NCBI RefSeq assembly: GCF_014803385.1
Contig: NZ_JACYFC010000005.1
Coordinates: 124,001 to 188,000 of the forward strand
DNA: 64,000 bases
Origin: Marinomonas colpomeniae
GTDB taxonomy: Bacteria > Pseudomonadota > Gammaproteobacteria > Pseudomonadales > Marinomonadaceae
Direction of reading: 5' to 3'
Of the stretch, positions 9,891-18,894 are shown in pieces. The notes under the pieces are model-generated. The model searched no databases and was not told where the DNA came from. It saw only the letters and a program-made list of their open reading frames with translations. Position 1 is the first letter of the stretch; each line of letters begins with the position of its first letter. The translations under genes and the position numbers were made by a program.

Positions 9891-11795
9891 GTGACCCAAT
9901 CTGTGCCAATATTTGAAGAAATACCAACTACGCGACCTGATACTCCACTACTTGACCTAGTCAATGAACCATCAGATTTACGCGCATTAAAAAAAGAACA
10001 ACTACCAACACTTATCCGTGAATTAAGAGAATTCATGCTATACAGCGTTGGACAAACCGGTGGTCACTTTGGTGCAGGTCTTGGCGTTGTCGAATTAACC
10101 GTTGCTCTTCATTACATATACAACACACCAGAAGATCGTATTGTTTGGGATGTTGGTCATCAAGCTTATCCTCATAAAATACTCACAGGCCGCCGAGAGG
10201 CGCTATTAAGCATTCGCCAAGAAAACGGAATATCGGGTTTTCCTAAACGTGACGAAAGTAAATATGATGCTTTTGGCGTTGGTCATTCAAGTACATCTAT
10301 TGGCGCTGCATTAGGCATGTCCCTTGCTGCCAGACAACTGAAATCAGACCGAAAAGCCGTTGCTATTATTGGCGATGGCGCTATGTCCGCCGGTATGGCC
10401 TTCGAAGCGCTTAATCACGCAGGTGATGTAAAAGCCGATATGCTGGTTATTTTAAATGACAATGAAATGTCAATTTCTCAACCTGTTGGTGCACTATCTA
10501 GTTATTTTGCTCGTATTTGGGCTAGCAAGACTTACGATCATATTCGCAAAGGTGGACAAAAAGTTTTCTCTGGACTGCCCTCTGCATTAGAACTTGCCCG
10601 TAAAGCCGAAGAACACATGAAAGGCATGGTGTCTCCAGGCATGATGTTTGAAGAGCTAGGCTTCAACTATATTGGCCCTATTGATGGCCATGATTTAGAC
10701 CATTTGTTAACTACTATTAATAATCTTAAAGATCGCTCTGGTCCACAATTCCTTCATGTCATGACAAAGAAAGGCAAAGGCTTCGAGCCAGCTGAGGGTG
10801 ACCCAATTGGTTACCACGCTATCAATAAGATTGAGCCAGAACAAAAAACTGACATTCCAAAAAGTACGCTACCTAAATACTGTAATGTCTTTAGCCAATG
10901 GATTTGTGACGCAGCAGCGCAAGATGAAAAGCTTGCAGCGATTACACCTGCAATGAAAGAAGGTTCAGATCTGATCGCTTTTTCAGAACGCTTCCCTGAT
11001 CGATATTTTGACGTAGCAATCGCAGAACAACATGCAGTGACATTGGCCGCAGGTATGGCTTGCGAAGGCGTAAAACCAGTTGTCGCGATTTATTCGACAT
11101 TTTTACAACGCGCTTATGATCAGTTGATTCACGATATCGCTTTGCAAAACCTAGATGTACTCTTTGCTATTGATCGGGCAGGATTAGTCGGTGAAGACGG
11201 ACCTACTCATGCAGGCGTATATGATTTGAGCTACCTTCGCTGTATTCCAAACATGATCGTTATGGCTCCATCTGATGAAGATGAGTGCCGTAAAATGCTA
11301 CAAACAGGTTACGAATATAAAGGCCCTGCGGCAGTACGTTATCCGCGAGGAACAGGCCAAGGTGTCACAATAGAGTCAGAATTATCAATAATAGATATTG
11401 GTCGCTCACGTACATTACATACAGGTAAATCTGGTGTGGTGATTTGTGCTTTTGGTCGCCCTACTTACGATGCACTCCAAGCTGCAGAACACTTAGATGC
11501 GACGCTAATTGATATGCGATTCATAAAACCAATTGATGAAGTCGCTTTGTTGGCTCAACGAGAAGCAAAACTCATCGTTACCGTAGAAGAAAATGCCATT
11601 ATGGGTGGCGCCGGATCGGCAGTAAGTGAGTTCTTGCATGCAAACCATATTCGTATTCCAGTTCTTCATATTGGCTTACCAGATCAATATGAAGAACACG
11701 CCAGCCATAGCTCTATGCTCAAACACGTAGGACTAGACGCAGACGGTATTCAATCTGCTATTGAAAAGAAACTAGTGTCATTAAACTTGCCTTAA
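9891..11795 (+). CDS. dxs: 1-deoxy-D-xylulose-5-phosphate synthase
   Basis: First enzyme of the methylerythritol phosphate isoprenoid pathway; it joins pyruvate and glyceraldehyde-3-phosphate using thiamine diphosphate. It has 634 residues (E. coli 620). Visible motifs are [14 protein letters not shown], the [12 protein letters not shown] loop, and the ThDP-binding [19 protein letters not shown]. In the transketolase-like middle domain [13 protein letters not shown] carries the catalytic Glu, followed by [15 protein letters not shown]. The C-terminal domain ends GLPDQYEEH. The start is GTG 9891 with little ribosome site; coupling to ispA 32 bases upstream is likely. Confidence 0.96.
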   Translation: MTQSVPIFEEIPTTRPDTPLLDLVNEPSDLRALKKEQLPTLIRELREFMLYSVGQTGGHFGAGLGVVELTVALHYIYNTPEDRIVWDVGHQAYPHKILTGRREALLSIRQENGISGFPKRDESKYDAFGVGHSSTSIGAALGMSLAARQLKSDRKAVAIIGDGAMSAGMAFEALNHAGDVKADMLVILNDNEMSISQPVGALSSYFARIWASKTYDHIRKGGQKVFSGLPSALELARKAEEHMKGMVSPGMMFEELGFNYIGPIDGHDLDHLLTTINNLKDRSGPQFLHVMTKKGKGFEPAEGDPIGYHAINKIEPEQKTDIPKSTLPKYCNVFSQWICDAAAQDEKLAAITPAMKEGSDLIAFSERFPDRYFDVAIAEQHAVTLAAGMACEGVKPVVAIYSTFLQRAYDQLIHDIALQNLDVLFAIDRAGLVGEDGPTHAGVYDLSYLRCIPNMIVMAPSDEDECRKMLQTGYEYKGPAAVRYPRGTGQGVTIESELSIIDIGRSRTLHTGKSGVVICAFGRPTYDALQAAEHLDATLIDMRFIKPIDEVALLAQREAKLIVTVEENAIMGGAGSAVSEFLHANHIRIPVLHIGLPDQYEEHASHSSMLKHVGLDADGIQSAIEKKLVSLNLP

Positions 11796-11822
11796 TTCGA
11801 TAACACATTTAGTACAATATTT

Positions 11823-11855
11823 AAAAAGCGAGACACCTTTGTGTTTCGCTTTTTT
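11823..11855 (+). terminator. Terminator after dxs
   Basis: AAAAAGCGAGACAC pairs with GTGTTTCGCTTTTT around a short CTTT loop, ending in six T. It lies 27 bases after the dxs stop and 17 bases before the end of the convergent LysR gene. Confidence 0.9.
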
Positions 11856-11871
11856 ATTATCCAATAACGAC

Positions 11872-12744
11872 TTACATTAAACATTGTTCAGCCACTTCGA
11901 TAACTGTTTGCTGTCGGTTAGTCAGTCGTTTATTACGAAGTCTAGCCAGGTACAGTGTTTCACTAACAGGTGTGGCAAGCTGATGAATAAATATATTTTC
12001 AGGTTTTCCATAAGCTGACACTGCGTGACGTGGCAAAACAGTAAAACCAAGCCCCGATCCAACAGGGTCTAAAATCAAGGTAATCTGATTACAAAAACCA
12101 CTGCGTTTAAACGCTTCATCGTGCTCAAATTCCACATAATTAGCTCCCAATAGTAACGATGCATGATGAGCCCCATCAGGGTGATCAATAAAGCCTAATG
12201 TCTGTAATTGCTTCCAACTTGAGCTCTGTATGTTATGAGGTGTGATAAGCAATAGCTCTTCTGTCGCTATTGGCTTTACATGCACATCACCCAATGTCGA
12301 TGGTCGAGTCATGAAACCTAAATCGACTTTATTCTCTGCCACCAACCTTTCTACCTCATGGTTAGATGCAAATCGATAATCTATCACTAGCTTAGGATAT
12401 TTTTTTTGCAGCAATAAAAGTTGTGTATATAACTTCAATCCCACACTACCAGGCGACACCACCCTCACTGAACCTTCATAAGCAGGGTCATCACCAATAC
12501 TCATCTCAAGCTCTGATAAACGGCCAAGAAGCTCTCCGCCTTCTTTATAAAGGCGTTCACCTGCATCTGTCAGCGTAAACTGCTTTCCCTTACGAATCAG
12601 CAATGCCTGGCCAAGCAGATCCTCTAACTTACGAACCTGCTGACTTACCCCTGATTGCGTCATATTCAAATGCTCCGCGGTACGAGTGAAGTGTGAGATA
12701 TCAACAAGCGTACAGAAAGTACGTAACCAGAGTGGATTTATCAT
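11872..12744 (-). CDS. LysR-family transcriptional regulator
   Basis: A 290-residue LysR-type regulator. The N-terminal helix-turn-helix spans residues about 15-60 (FTRTAEHLNMTQSGVSQQVRKLE), followed by the linker helix and a periplasmic-binding-protein-like effector domain (about 90-285). It is divergent from a VOC-family gene with 91 bases between the starts, the classic LysR geometry, so that gene is the most likely target. The effector is unknown. Confidence 0.92.
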   Translation of the reverse strand: MINPLWLRTFCTLVDISHFTRTAEHLNMTQSGVSQQVRKLEDLLGQALLIRKGKQFTLTDAGERLYKEGGELLGRLSELEMSIGDDPAYEGSVRVVSPGSVGLKLYTQLLLLQKKYPKLVIDYRFASNHEVERLVAENKVDLGFMTRPSTLGDVHVKPIATEELLLITPHNIQSSSWKQLQTLGFIDHPDGAHHASLLLGANYVEFEHDEAFKRSGFCNQITLILDPVGSGLGFTVLPRHAVSAYGKPENIFIHQLATPVSETLYLARLRNKRLTNRQQTVIEVAEQCLM

Positions 12745-12835
12745 TACAAAAAATACTCATAATAATTTCAAACGATAATTTTACTTAATCATCATCAATT
12801 TGTAACCTACTGACATCAAAATACAGGAGAGAATT

Positions 12836-13336
12836 ATGAACAATGTTTACCCACGCAACTTTTCACATATTGGTATCTCTGTACCAGATTTAGAAAAAGC
12901 TGTGCAGTTTTATACTCAAGTAATGGGTTGGTATTTAATTATGAAGCCAACTGAAATTGTCGAAGATGACAGTGCTATTGGTGAAATGTGCACCGATGTT
13001 TTTGGTCAAGGCTGGGATAAATTCCGAATCGCTCATTTGTCTACAGGTGACCGTATTGGCGTTGAGTTATTTGAATTTAAAGGTCAGGAAAACCCAGAAA
13101 ACAACTTCGAATATTGGAAAACAGGAATTTTTCACTTCTGTGTACAAGATCCAAATGTAGAAGAGTTAGCCGAAAAAATTGTAGCGGCTGGTGGTAAAAA
13201 ACGCATGGAAAAACCACGTTACTATTATCCAGGCGAAAAACCTTATCGCATGATTTATATGGAAGACCCATTTGGCAATATTCTAGAAATCTATAGCCAC
13301 AGCTATGAATTAGTTTATGGCGAAGGTGCCTACTAA
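12836..13336 (+). CDS. VOC-family (glyoxalase/dioxygenase superfamily) protein
   Basis: A 166-residue protein with the paired beta-alpha-beta-beta-beta VOC fold. Candidate metal ligands sit at the expected places: His in NFSHIGISV, Glu in GVELFEF, His in GIFHFCV and Glu in GNILEIYSH. The full set of four suggests a metal-dependent lyase, isomerase or hydrolase rather than an antibiotic-binding protein. The start ATG 12836 has a good ribosome site (AGGAGAGA). It is divergent from the LysR gene and terminated immediately after, so it acts as a single-gene unit. Substrate unknown. Confidence 0.85.
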   Translation: MNNVYPRNFSHIGISVPDLEKAVQFYTQVMGWYLIMKPTEIVEDDSAIGEMCTDVFGQGWDKFRIAHLSTGDRIGVELFEFKGQENPENNFEYWKTGIFHFCVQDPNVEELAEKIVAAGGKKRMEKPRYYYPGEKPYRMIYMEDPFGNILEIYSHSYELVYGEGAY

Positions 13337-13351
13337 GTTAGAACCAAAAAC

Positions 13352-13392
13352 AATAAAGCCCTGCCACTTCATCAGTAGCAGGGCTTTATTTT
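13352..13392. terminator. Bidirectional terminator between VOC gene and DUF1499 gene
   Basis: AATAAAGCCCTGC (13352-13364) and GCAGGGCTTTATT (13378-13390) form a 13-bp stem with a 13-base loop. A/T flanks on both sides serve both convergent genes. Confidence 0.92.
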
Positions 13393-13400
13393 GTTCGAAT

Positions 13401-14138
13401 TTACCCTTCAAATGTTTCAATGAAAGTTCGGACTCGAGCGGCATTTACGCCGCGATCGCCTCGTCCAATACGTGATACGCTACGAATATCAATTCGACTC
13501 GCATCGCCTACTGGCGTTACTACAACGACAACATCATCGACAAAGCCATAAACCGAAGTACGAGCGGTTGCTTCATAACGTAGACTCTCTACGTCTTGCG
13601 CAACCAACTCCCACCCCATAACATCAGCGACACGTAATGCTTCATTAAAGGCTTCAGCGGCAGACAAACCAGACTCAATTGGCGTAATATCTGAATAAGC
13701 TTTTTTCTGCAAGGCCGCGACTTCTGACCCACCGTAAACGAGCGTATTTCTAGCACCGACTCGATTATCGTCTAAGACAATAAACTCAGGCGGTGTTACC
13801 GTATTCGTTGAAATGTCATGAATAGGAGGAAGGCGTACTGGCGGATTAATTTTTCCATACAAAGTTGGCGTCAGCATAGCCAAACCAATCAACGCAGTGA
13901 ACGCAGACTTGATGGCACCATAAGAATTTTTCGCCATTCTCTGCTGAACCAAACCTAATACACCAAGACCAAGCAAACCATAAGCAATAGGGTTCATATA
14001 GCTTCGAACCAAGCCGAAACCAACAATAGGTTGCCATAAACCTAACTTAGCACCGAACATCATTGTTCCTATAACCACTACGGCAACAGCAGCAATCACA
14101 AGTAGAATCGTTCCCAAACGGGAGGACTTTTTCTTCAT
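13401..14138 (-). CDS. DUF1499 membrane protein
   Basis: A 245-residue protein of unknown function. Three hydrophobic segments lie in the N-terminal half (about 9-30, 48-65, 80-95). From about residue 110 a soluble DUF1499 domain follows, with RNTLVYGGSEVAALQKKAY and the ending SRIGRGDRGVNAARVRTFIE. The start is preceded by AAGG. It stands alone between two terminated units. Confidence 0.85.
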   Translation of the reverse strand: MKKKSSRLGTILLVIAAVAVVVIGTMMFGAKLGLWQPIVGFGLVRSYMNPIAYGLLGLGVLGLVQQRMAKNSYGAIKSAFTALIGLAMLTPTLYGKINPPVRLPPIHDISTNTVTPPEFIVLDDNRVGARNTLVYGGSEVAALQKKAYSDITPIESGLSAAEAFNEALRVADVMGWELVAQDVESLRYEATARTSVYGFVDDVVVVVTPVGDASRIDIRSVSRIGRGDRGVNAARVRTFIETFEG

Positions 14139-14244
14139 TTTTTATACCTTTTCTTAAGCACTAACGACTATTAAAAAGCATACAACTGATTAACCACTGC
14201 TCGCACTAGATAAAGAATATGTGATCGATCAGTAAAACAAAACA

Positions 14245-14279
14245 AAAAACTCACCGCCTAAGAAAAGACGATGAGTTTT
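14245..14279 (-). terminator. Terminator after the hyu/SDR operon
   Basis: On the minus strand AAAACTCATCG pairs with CGGTGAGTTTT and is followed by TTGTTTTG. It closes the operon that ends with the SDR gene at 14343. Confidence 0.75.
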
Positions 14280-14342
14280 AAATAAACACTTATTAAAGAC
14301 TATAAAGTGAGCTTAAAGCTCATTCACAAAAGCAGTAGAAAC

Positions 14343-15098
14343 TTAGCACGTATAATTAAGACCAAGACGACCACCATCCACGTAGATAGTCTCCCCCGTG
14401 ATATAACTGGCTTTTTCACTGGCTAAGAAAGCAACAGTATCACCAATTTCACGAGGCGAGCCCACACGGCCTAATGGTGTTCGACTTAATACATTCTTCA
14501 TCGCTTCAGGGTTTGAGTTAACACCAGCCATCATTTCAGTATCAATGGAACCTGGCCCTACTGCATTCACTCGAATACCATTTTTAGCAAGAGCTAAAGC
14601 GGCTACTTTTGTAAGCTGCATAACACCACCTTTCGATGAGCAGTAAGCAGCAATACTAGGAATAGCAACTCGTGCATTAACAGAACTCATATTCACAATC
14701 GAGCCATGGATCTTATTTTCTACCATGGTTTTTGCTGCGCGCTGTAGTGCAATGAAAGTACCCGTTAAGTTAACATCAATAACCTTGCGAAATTGCGCTT
14801 CAGTTAATTCTAGAAAATCACCTGGATTGGCAATACCAGCATTATTAACCAGCACACTAACAGGACCGTGTTCTGCTTCAATACGATCAAACATGGCTAG
14901 GATTTGTTCTGATTCGCCCATATCACAATGGTACGCTGCGGCACCATTACCTATCTTTTTAATCGACTCAGCCATCACATCATCTTTTATATCGGCCAAT
15001 ATGATAGTAAACCCATCTTCTGCTAATGCTTCAGCACAAGCCAATCCAATTCCTTGAGCACCACCCGTAATTAACGCTATTTTTTTTGCATTTGTCAT
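14343..15098 (-). CDS. Short-chain dehydrogenase/reductase (SDR family)
   Basis: A classical 251-residue SDR. The Rossmann glycine motif is TGGAQGIG (residues 11-18), NNAG follows near 88-91, and the active-site pattern has Ser in NMSSVNAR and YCSSK with the catalytic Tyr/Lys. It ends with GETIYVDGGRLG, the usual FabG-like C-terminus. It is last in the minus-strand operon with hyuB, hyuA and the FAD oxidoreductase (28-base gap to hyuB), so it probably oxidises or reduces an alcohol/ketone intermediate of that pathway. Substrate unknown. Confidence 0.92.
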   Translation of the reverse strand: MTNAKKIALITGGAQGIGLACAEALAEDGFTIILADIKDDVMAESIKKIGNGAAAYHCDMGESEQILAMFDRIEAEHGPVSVLVNNAGIANPGDFLELTEAQFRKVIDVNLTGTFIALQRAAKTMVENKIHGSIVNMSSVNARVAIPSIAAYCSSKGGVMQLTKVAALALAKNGIRVNAVGPGSIDTEMMAGVNSNPEAMKNVLSRTPLGRVGSPREIGDTVAFLASEKASYITGETIYVDGGRLGLNYTC

Positions 15099-15126
15099 AA
15101 TTTTTCTCGAATCTTATTAAATTAGT

Positions 15127-16773
15127 TTATACATCAAGACCGTAGTCATTTTTAGCCTGATCTAACGTAATATAGCCAGCGTCTAAATCAGCACGAACTT
15201 GTTGAGAATCTCGTTTTTTAGGATCGCCATAACCACCACCGCCAGGCAATTCAAGGATAAGCTTTCTTCCAGCAGGAATGAGCTGACGTCCTTTACCATT
15301 TAGAATGGTGCCATCATCCAGCATCACACTACCAGCACGGCCATCCTTACCGCCTTCTCGTCCGCGGGCAGGATATTTAATACGGTCAAACATGGCATTA
15401 AAATACAACTCATAGCCTTCATTCGCGCTAATAACAATCGTCTGACCTAAGCCACCGCGAAACTCGCCACTGCCACCCGAACCTTCCAACAAGTCTTTTT
15501 GCCAGATTGTTAGTGGCCCTACATTCTCTGTCGCTTCAGCAGACATGGTACTCACACCTGATGGAAAAGCTGTCGCGCTCAAGCCATCAAGAGTCGCTCT
15601 CGCTCCCATGCCTCCAGAGTTAAACATAAGAATTTCTGATGGTGGTAAACCAGAGAAAGGGTCAACAGGTCGTGCGCTTAGTAAAACGTTCCACAATGCA
15701 CTCGCACCTTCCGCAGGTACGATACCCGGAATACATTCATGTAATGCACCCAACACAACATCTGGCACCAAATGCCCCAGCACATGACGAACCGACACGG
15801 GTGCTGGATGCGGCGCATTCAAGATACAACCTTCTGGCGCAGTGACTGAGAAAGGTAATAACGAGCCGGTATTATTCGGAATATCAGGAGCGATCGCGCA
15901 TTTCAAACCGTAACAAGCATAAGCTCGGGTGTATACCATAGGCACATTCACGCCAAATTTACTCGGTCCAGATGTACCCGCAAAATCAGCAAGTAAGGTG
16001 TCACCAGCAATCGTTAAGGCTACCTTCATATCAACGGGTGCTTCATAACCATCAACCATCATTTCATTATGATAAGTGCCATCAGGTAAATCAGCGATTC
16101 TCTGTAATGTTGCTGCACGACTGTTATCAATAATGAAGTCAGATAAAGCTTCTAATTCATCCAGCTTAAATTCACTCATCATATCCATGAGTCGAGCATC
16201 ACCCGCTGCGTTACAAGCCGCGAGTGAGTACAAATCACCAATGACCTGATCCTGCTCTCGCACATTATTTCGGATGATATTAACCAGTCCTTTATTTACT
16301 TGGCCTTTTTCGATGAACTTCATGATGGGAACTAGCAGTCCCTCTTCATATACTTCGTTCGCATCAGGTCCATAGCCACGACCACCAATATCTACAACAT
16401 GGGCGGTCGCTGCAAAAAAGCCGATATGCTTCCCTTGGTAAAAAGCTGGTGACACCATAGTAAAATCATGTAAATGGCCAGTTCCTTTCCAAGGATCATT
16501 TGTCAAGTAGACATCACCCTCGAAAATATTATCCCGACCAATTTCTTCAATAAAATGAGGAACAGACTCTGCCATTGCATTCACATGTCCCGGTGTGCCC
16601 GTTACGGCTTGTGCAATCATTCGACCACGACGATCAAATACGCCTGCCGATAAGTCACCTGCCTCACGCACCGATGTCGAAAAAGCAGTACGAATTAACG
16701 TCGTCGCTTGTTCTTCCACAACAGCCACAAGGCGGTTCCACATAATTTGATAATCAACATTACTTAATTTCAT
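15127..16773 (-). CDS. hyuB: Hydantoinase B / oxoprolinase-type subunit
   Basis: The 548-residue HyuB subunit works with HyuA as an ATP-dependent amidohydrolase or carboxylase (N-methylhydantoinase, 5-oxoprolinase, acetone/acetophenone carboxylase relatives). Typical blocks are seen: AFSTSVREAGDLSAGVFD near the N-terminus, FEGDVYLTNDPWKGTGHLHD, then GGGGYGDP near the C-terminus. It starts one base after the hyuA stop, so the two subunits are tightly coupled. The name reflects the family; which cyclic amide or ketone is used cannot be read from sequence. Confidence 0.9.
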   Translation of the reverse strand: MKLSNVDYQIMWNRLVAVVEEQATTLIRTAFSTSVREAGDLSAGVFDRRGRMIAQAVTGTPGHVNAMAESVPHFIEEIGRDNIFEGDVYLTNDPWKGTGHLHDFTMVSPAFYQGKHIGFFAATAHVVDIGGRGYGPDANEVYEEGLLVPIMKFIEKGQVNKGLVNIIRNNVREQDQVIGDLYSLAACNAAGDARLMDMMSEFKLDELEALSDFIIDNSRAATLQRIADLPDGTYHNEMMVDGYEAPVDMKVALTIAGDTLLADFAGTSGPSKFGVNVPMVYTRAYACYGLKCAIAPDIPNNTGSLLPFSVTAPEGCILNAPHPAPVSVRHVLGHLVPDVVLGALHECIPGIVPAEGASALWNVLLSARPVDPFSGLPPSEILMFNSGGMGARATLDGLSATAFPSGVSTMSAEATENVGPLTIWQKDLLEGSGGSGEFRGGLGQTIVISANEGYELYFNAMFDRIKYPARGREGGKDGRAGSVMLDDGTILNGKGRQLIPAGRKLILELPGGGGYGDPKKRDSQQVRADLDAGYITLDQAKNDYGLDV

Positions 16774-16774
16774 A

Positions 16775-18868
16775 TTACACAGCCTCCATTGTCTTTTTAT
16801 TCACCAGCAACATAGATTTATCATCTTGTGCGACAAGGGTATAACCCGATGTGACGACCGTTGATGTTTCATCTTCAACAATCACAGCAGGGCCTGAAAC
16901 CGCATCACCTGGAGAAAGAGAATCACGTTGTATTTCACTAGCAGTAACAAATTTTCGTAACGCAGCATCAAAGAATTCACGTGTTTTAGTGACGTCAACT
17001 TGTGAACCAGAGCGGCGCAAAGCAATAGGCGTGGATGGCTCCAATTTAGAGGCCACAGTAATTGACCAGTTAGTAATTTCAATACCTAAACCATCAATGG
17101 TTCGGCCAAATAATTTATGGTAACCCGTTTCAAATTTTTCACGGAAAACATCCACATCGGCATCAACATAATCCTTGTAGGAGATATCAACACCAATTTC
17201 ACCACCCTGTCCGGTATAACGCATGAAGGCTTGAACCGTTGTTGTCGTTTCTATTTCACCAGCACCACGTTCAACAAAAGCCAACGCCTCTGCTCTTAAT
17301 TCACTTAACAATTGATTAATGCGCTCAGGATCAAAGTTATTTAAACGTTGATACATACCTTTTGTTGCTTCATAAGAGAAAGGCGCATTCAAAAAGCCGA
17401 TAGCAGAACCAACACCGGCACCGGGTGGAATAATCAAATAATCCACGTCCAGTTTTTCACACAAACGACAGGCGTGTAGTGGCGCACCACCACCAAAAGC
17501 AATCATTGCGAAGTTTGAAATTTCTTTGCCGTTTTCGACTGTATGCACTCGTGCCGCATTCGCCATATTTTCATCAACTACTTCAGTAACACCAAAAGCC
17601 GCTTGCTCTTCGTTTAAGTCTGCTTTAGAAGCCACCTTTTGACGCATAGCTTCTTTCGCCATCGGAACAGACAGCTTAATTTCACCACCTGCAAATAAGT
17701 CGGGATCTAAACGACCCAATAGCAAATTAGCATCGGTTACTGTTGGGTGTTCACCACCTCTTTGATAACAAGCAGGGCCCGGTTCAGAACCAGCAGATTT
17801 TGGTCCAACACGAATTTGTCTCATATCGTCTACATGTGCGATAGAACCACCGCCCGCTCCAATTTCAACCATTTCAACAACCGGTGTTGAAAGCGGCATT
17901 CCTGAGCCTTTCGCAAAACGATAAGTACGAGCGACTTCAAACGTATTGGCTGTTTTAGGTTTTCCACCTTCGATAAGACAAATCTTCGCCGTTGTGCCAC
18001 CCATATCAAACGACACAACTTGGTTTTCGCCATAACTACTGGCAAATTTAGCCGCAAAAATAGCACCGCCAGCTGGACCTGATTCAAGCAATCGAACAGG
18101 AAATTCAGATGCTGTATCAACACTGATAAGACCACCAGCGGAATGCATCATGAAGACAGGACAGCTAATGCCTATTTCGATAAGACGAGTCACCAAACGA
18201 CCTAGGTATTCAGAAACTTGTGGACGTACATAAGCATTGGCAATAACGGTATTGAAACGCTGAAACTCTCGCATTTGAGGCGATACGTGACTGGAAATAG
18301 AGACACAAAGCTCTGGTGCAGCCGCTTCAAACGCTTTCTGCACTTGAACTTCGTGAATGTCATTCGTATAGGAATGGACAAAACCAACAGCAACGGCTTC
18401 ATAGCCTTCTGCAATAATGTCTTTTACTAATGCATTTAATTCATTTTGATCAATCTTGGTAAGAACTTCACCTTCCGCACTAATGCGCTCTTTTAATGTA
18501 TAGCGATCTGTACGCTTAACCAAAGGTGTCGGTAACGATAAATTCAAATCATATTGTTCGAATCGATTCTCTGTACGCATTTCAACAACATCTCGAAAAC
18601 CGTCTGTTGTAATAAAAGCAGTACGAGCGCCACGACGTTCAATCAATGAGTTGGTGACTAATGTTGTACCGTGAATAACAGTAGTGATTTCTTTTACATC
18701 AATGCCTGCACGCTTACACACTAGATGAATGCCATCAAGAATCGCTTGCTCTGGTTGCAAGTAATTTGTCAGCACCTTTCCAGTATATAGTGCTCCGCTA
18801 AGATCCAAAGCAACATCAGTAAAGGTGCCACCAATGTCTACCCCTACTCGCACATTGTTTTGCGCCAT
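16775..18868 (-). CDS. hyuA: Hydantoinase A / oxoprolinase-type ATPase subunit
   Basis: A 697-residue HyuA subunit. The N-terminal actin-like fold begins VGVDIGGTFTDVALD (phosphate loop), and the second phosphate motif is SFDMGGTTAKICLIEGG. MVEIGAGGGSIAHVD and the GPKSAGSEPGPACYQRGG segment are family hallmarks. It phosphorylates the substrate carbonyl for hydrolysis or carboxylation carried out with HyuB. It lies 26 bases after the FAD oxidoreductase in one operon. Candidate substrates are hydantoins, 5-oxoproline or a ketone. Confidence 0.92.
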   Translation of the reverse strand: MAQNNVRVGVDIGGTFTDVALDLSGALYTGKVLTNYLQPEQAILDGIHLVCKRAGIDVKEITTVIHGTTLVTNSLIERRGARTAFITTDGFRDVVEMRTENRFEQYDLNLSLPTPLVKRTDRYTLKERISAEGEVLTKIDQNELNALVKDIIAEGYEAVAVGFVHSYTNDIHEVQVQKAFEAAAPELCVSISSHVSPQMREFQRFNTVIANAYVRPQVSEYLGRLVTRLIEIGISCPVFMMHSAGGLISVDTASEFPVRLLESGPAGGAIFAAKFASSYGENQVVSFDMGGTTAKICLIEGGKPKTANTFEVARTYRFAKGSGMPLSTPVVEMVEIGAGGGSIAHVDDMRQIRVGPKSAGSEPGPACYQRGGEHPTVTDANLLLGRLDPDLFAGGEIKLSVPMAKEAMRQKVASKADLNEEQAAFGVTEVVDENMANAARVHTVENGKEISNFAMIAFGGGAPLHACRLCEKLDVDYLIIPPGAGVGSAIGFLNAPFSYEATKGMYQRLNNFDPERINQLLSELRAEALAFVERGAGEIETTTTVQAFMRYTGQGGEIGVDISYKDYVDADVDVFREKFETGYHKLFGRTIDGLGIEITNWSITVASKLEPSTPIALRRSGSQVDVTKTREFFDAALRKFVTASEIQRDSLSPGDAVSGPAVIVEDETSTVVTSGYTLVAQDDKSMLLVNKKTMEAV

Positions 18869-18894
18869 ATTGACTCTCCAAACTTTATAATATG

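Noticed and set aside
15545-15845. Plus-strand open frames inside hyuB
   Set aside because: Antisense shadows of a well-supported gene.
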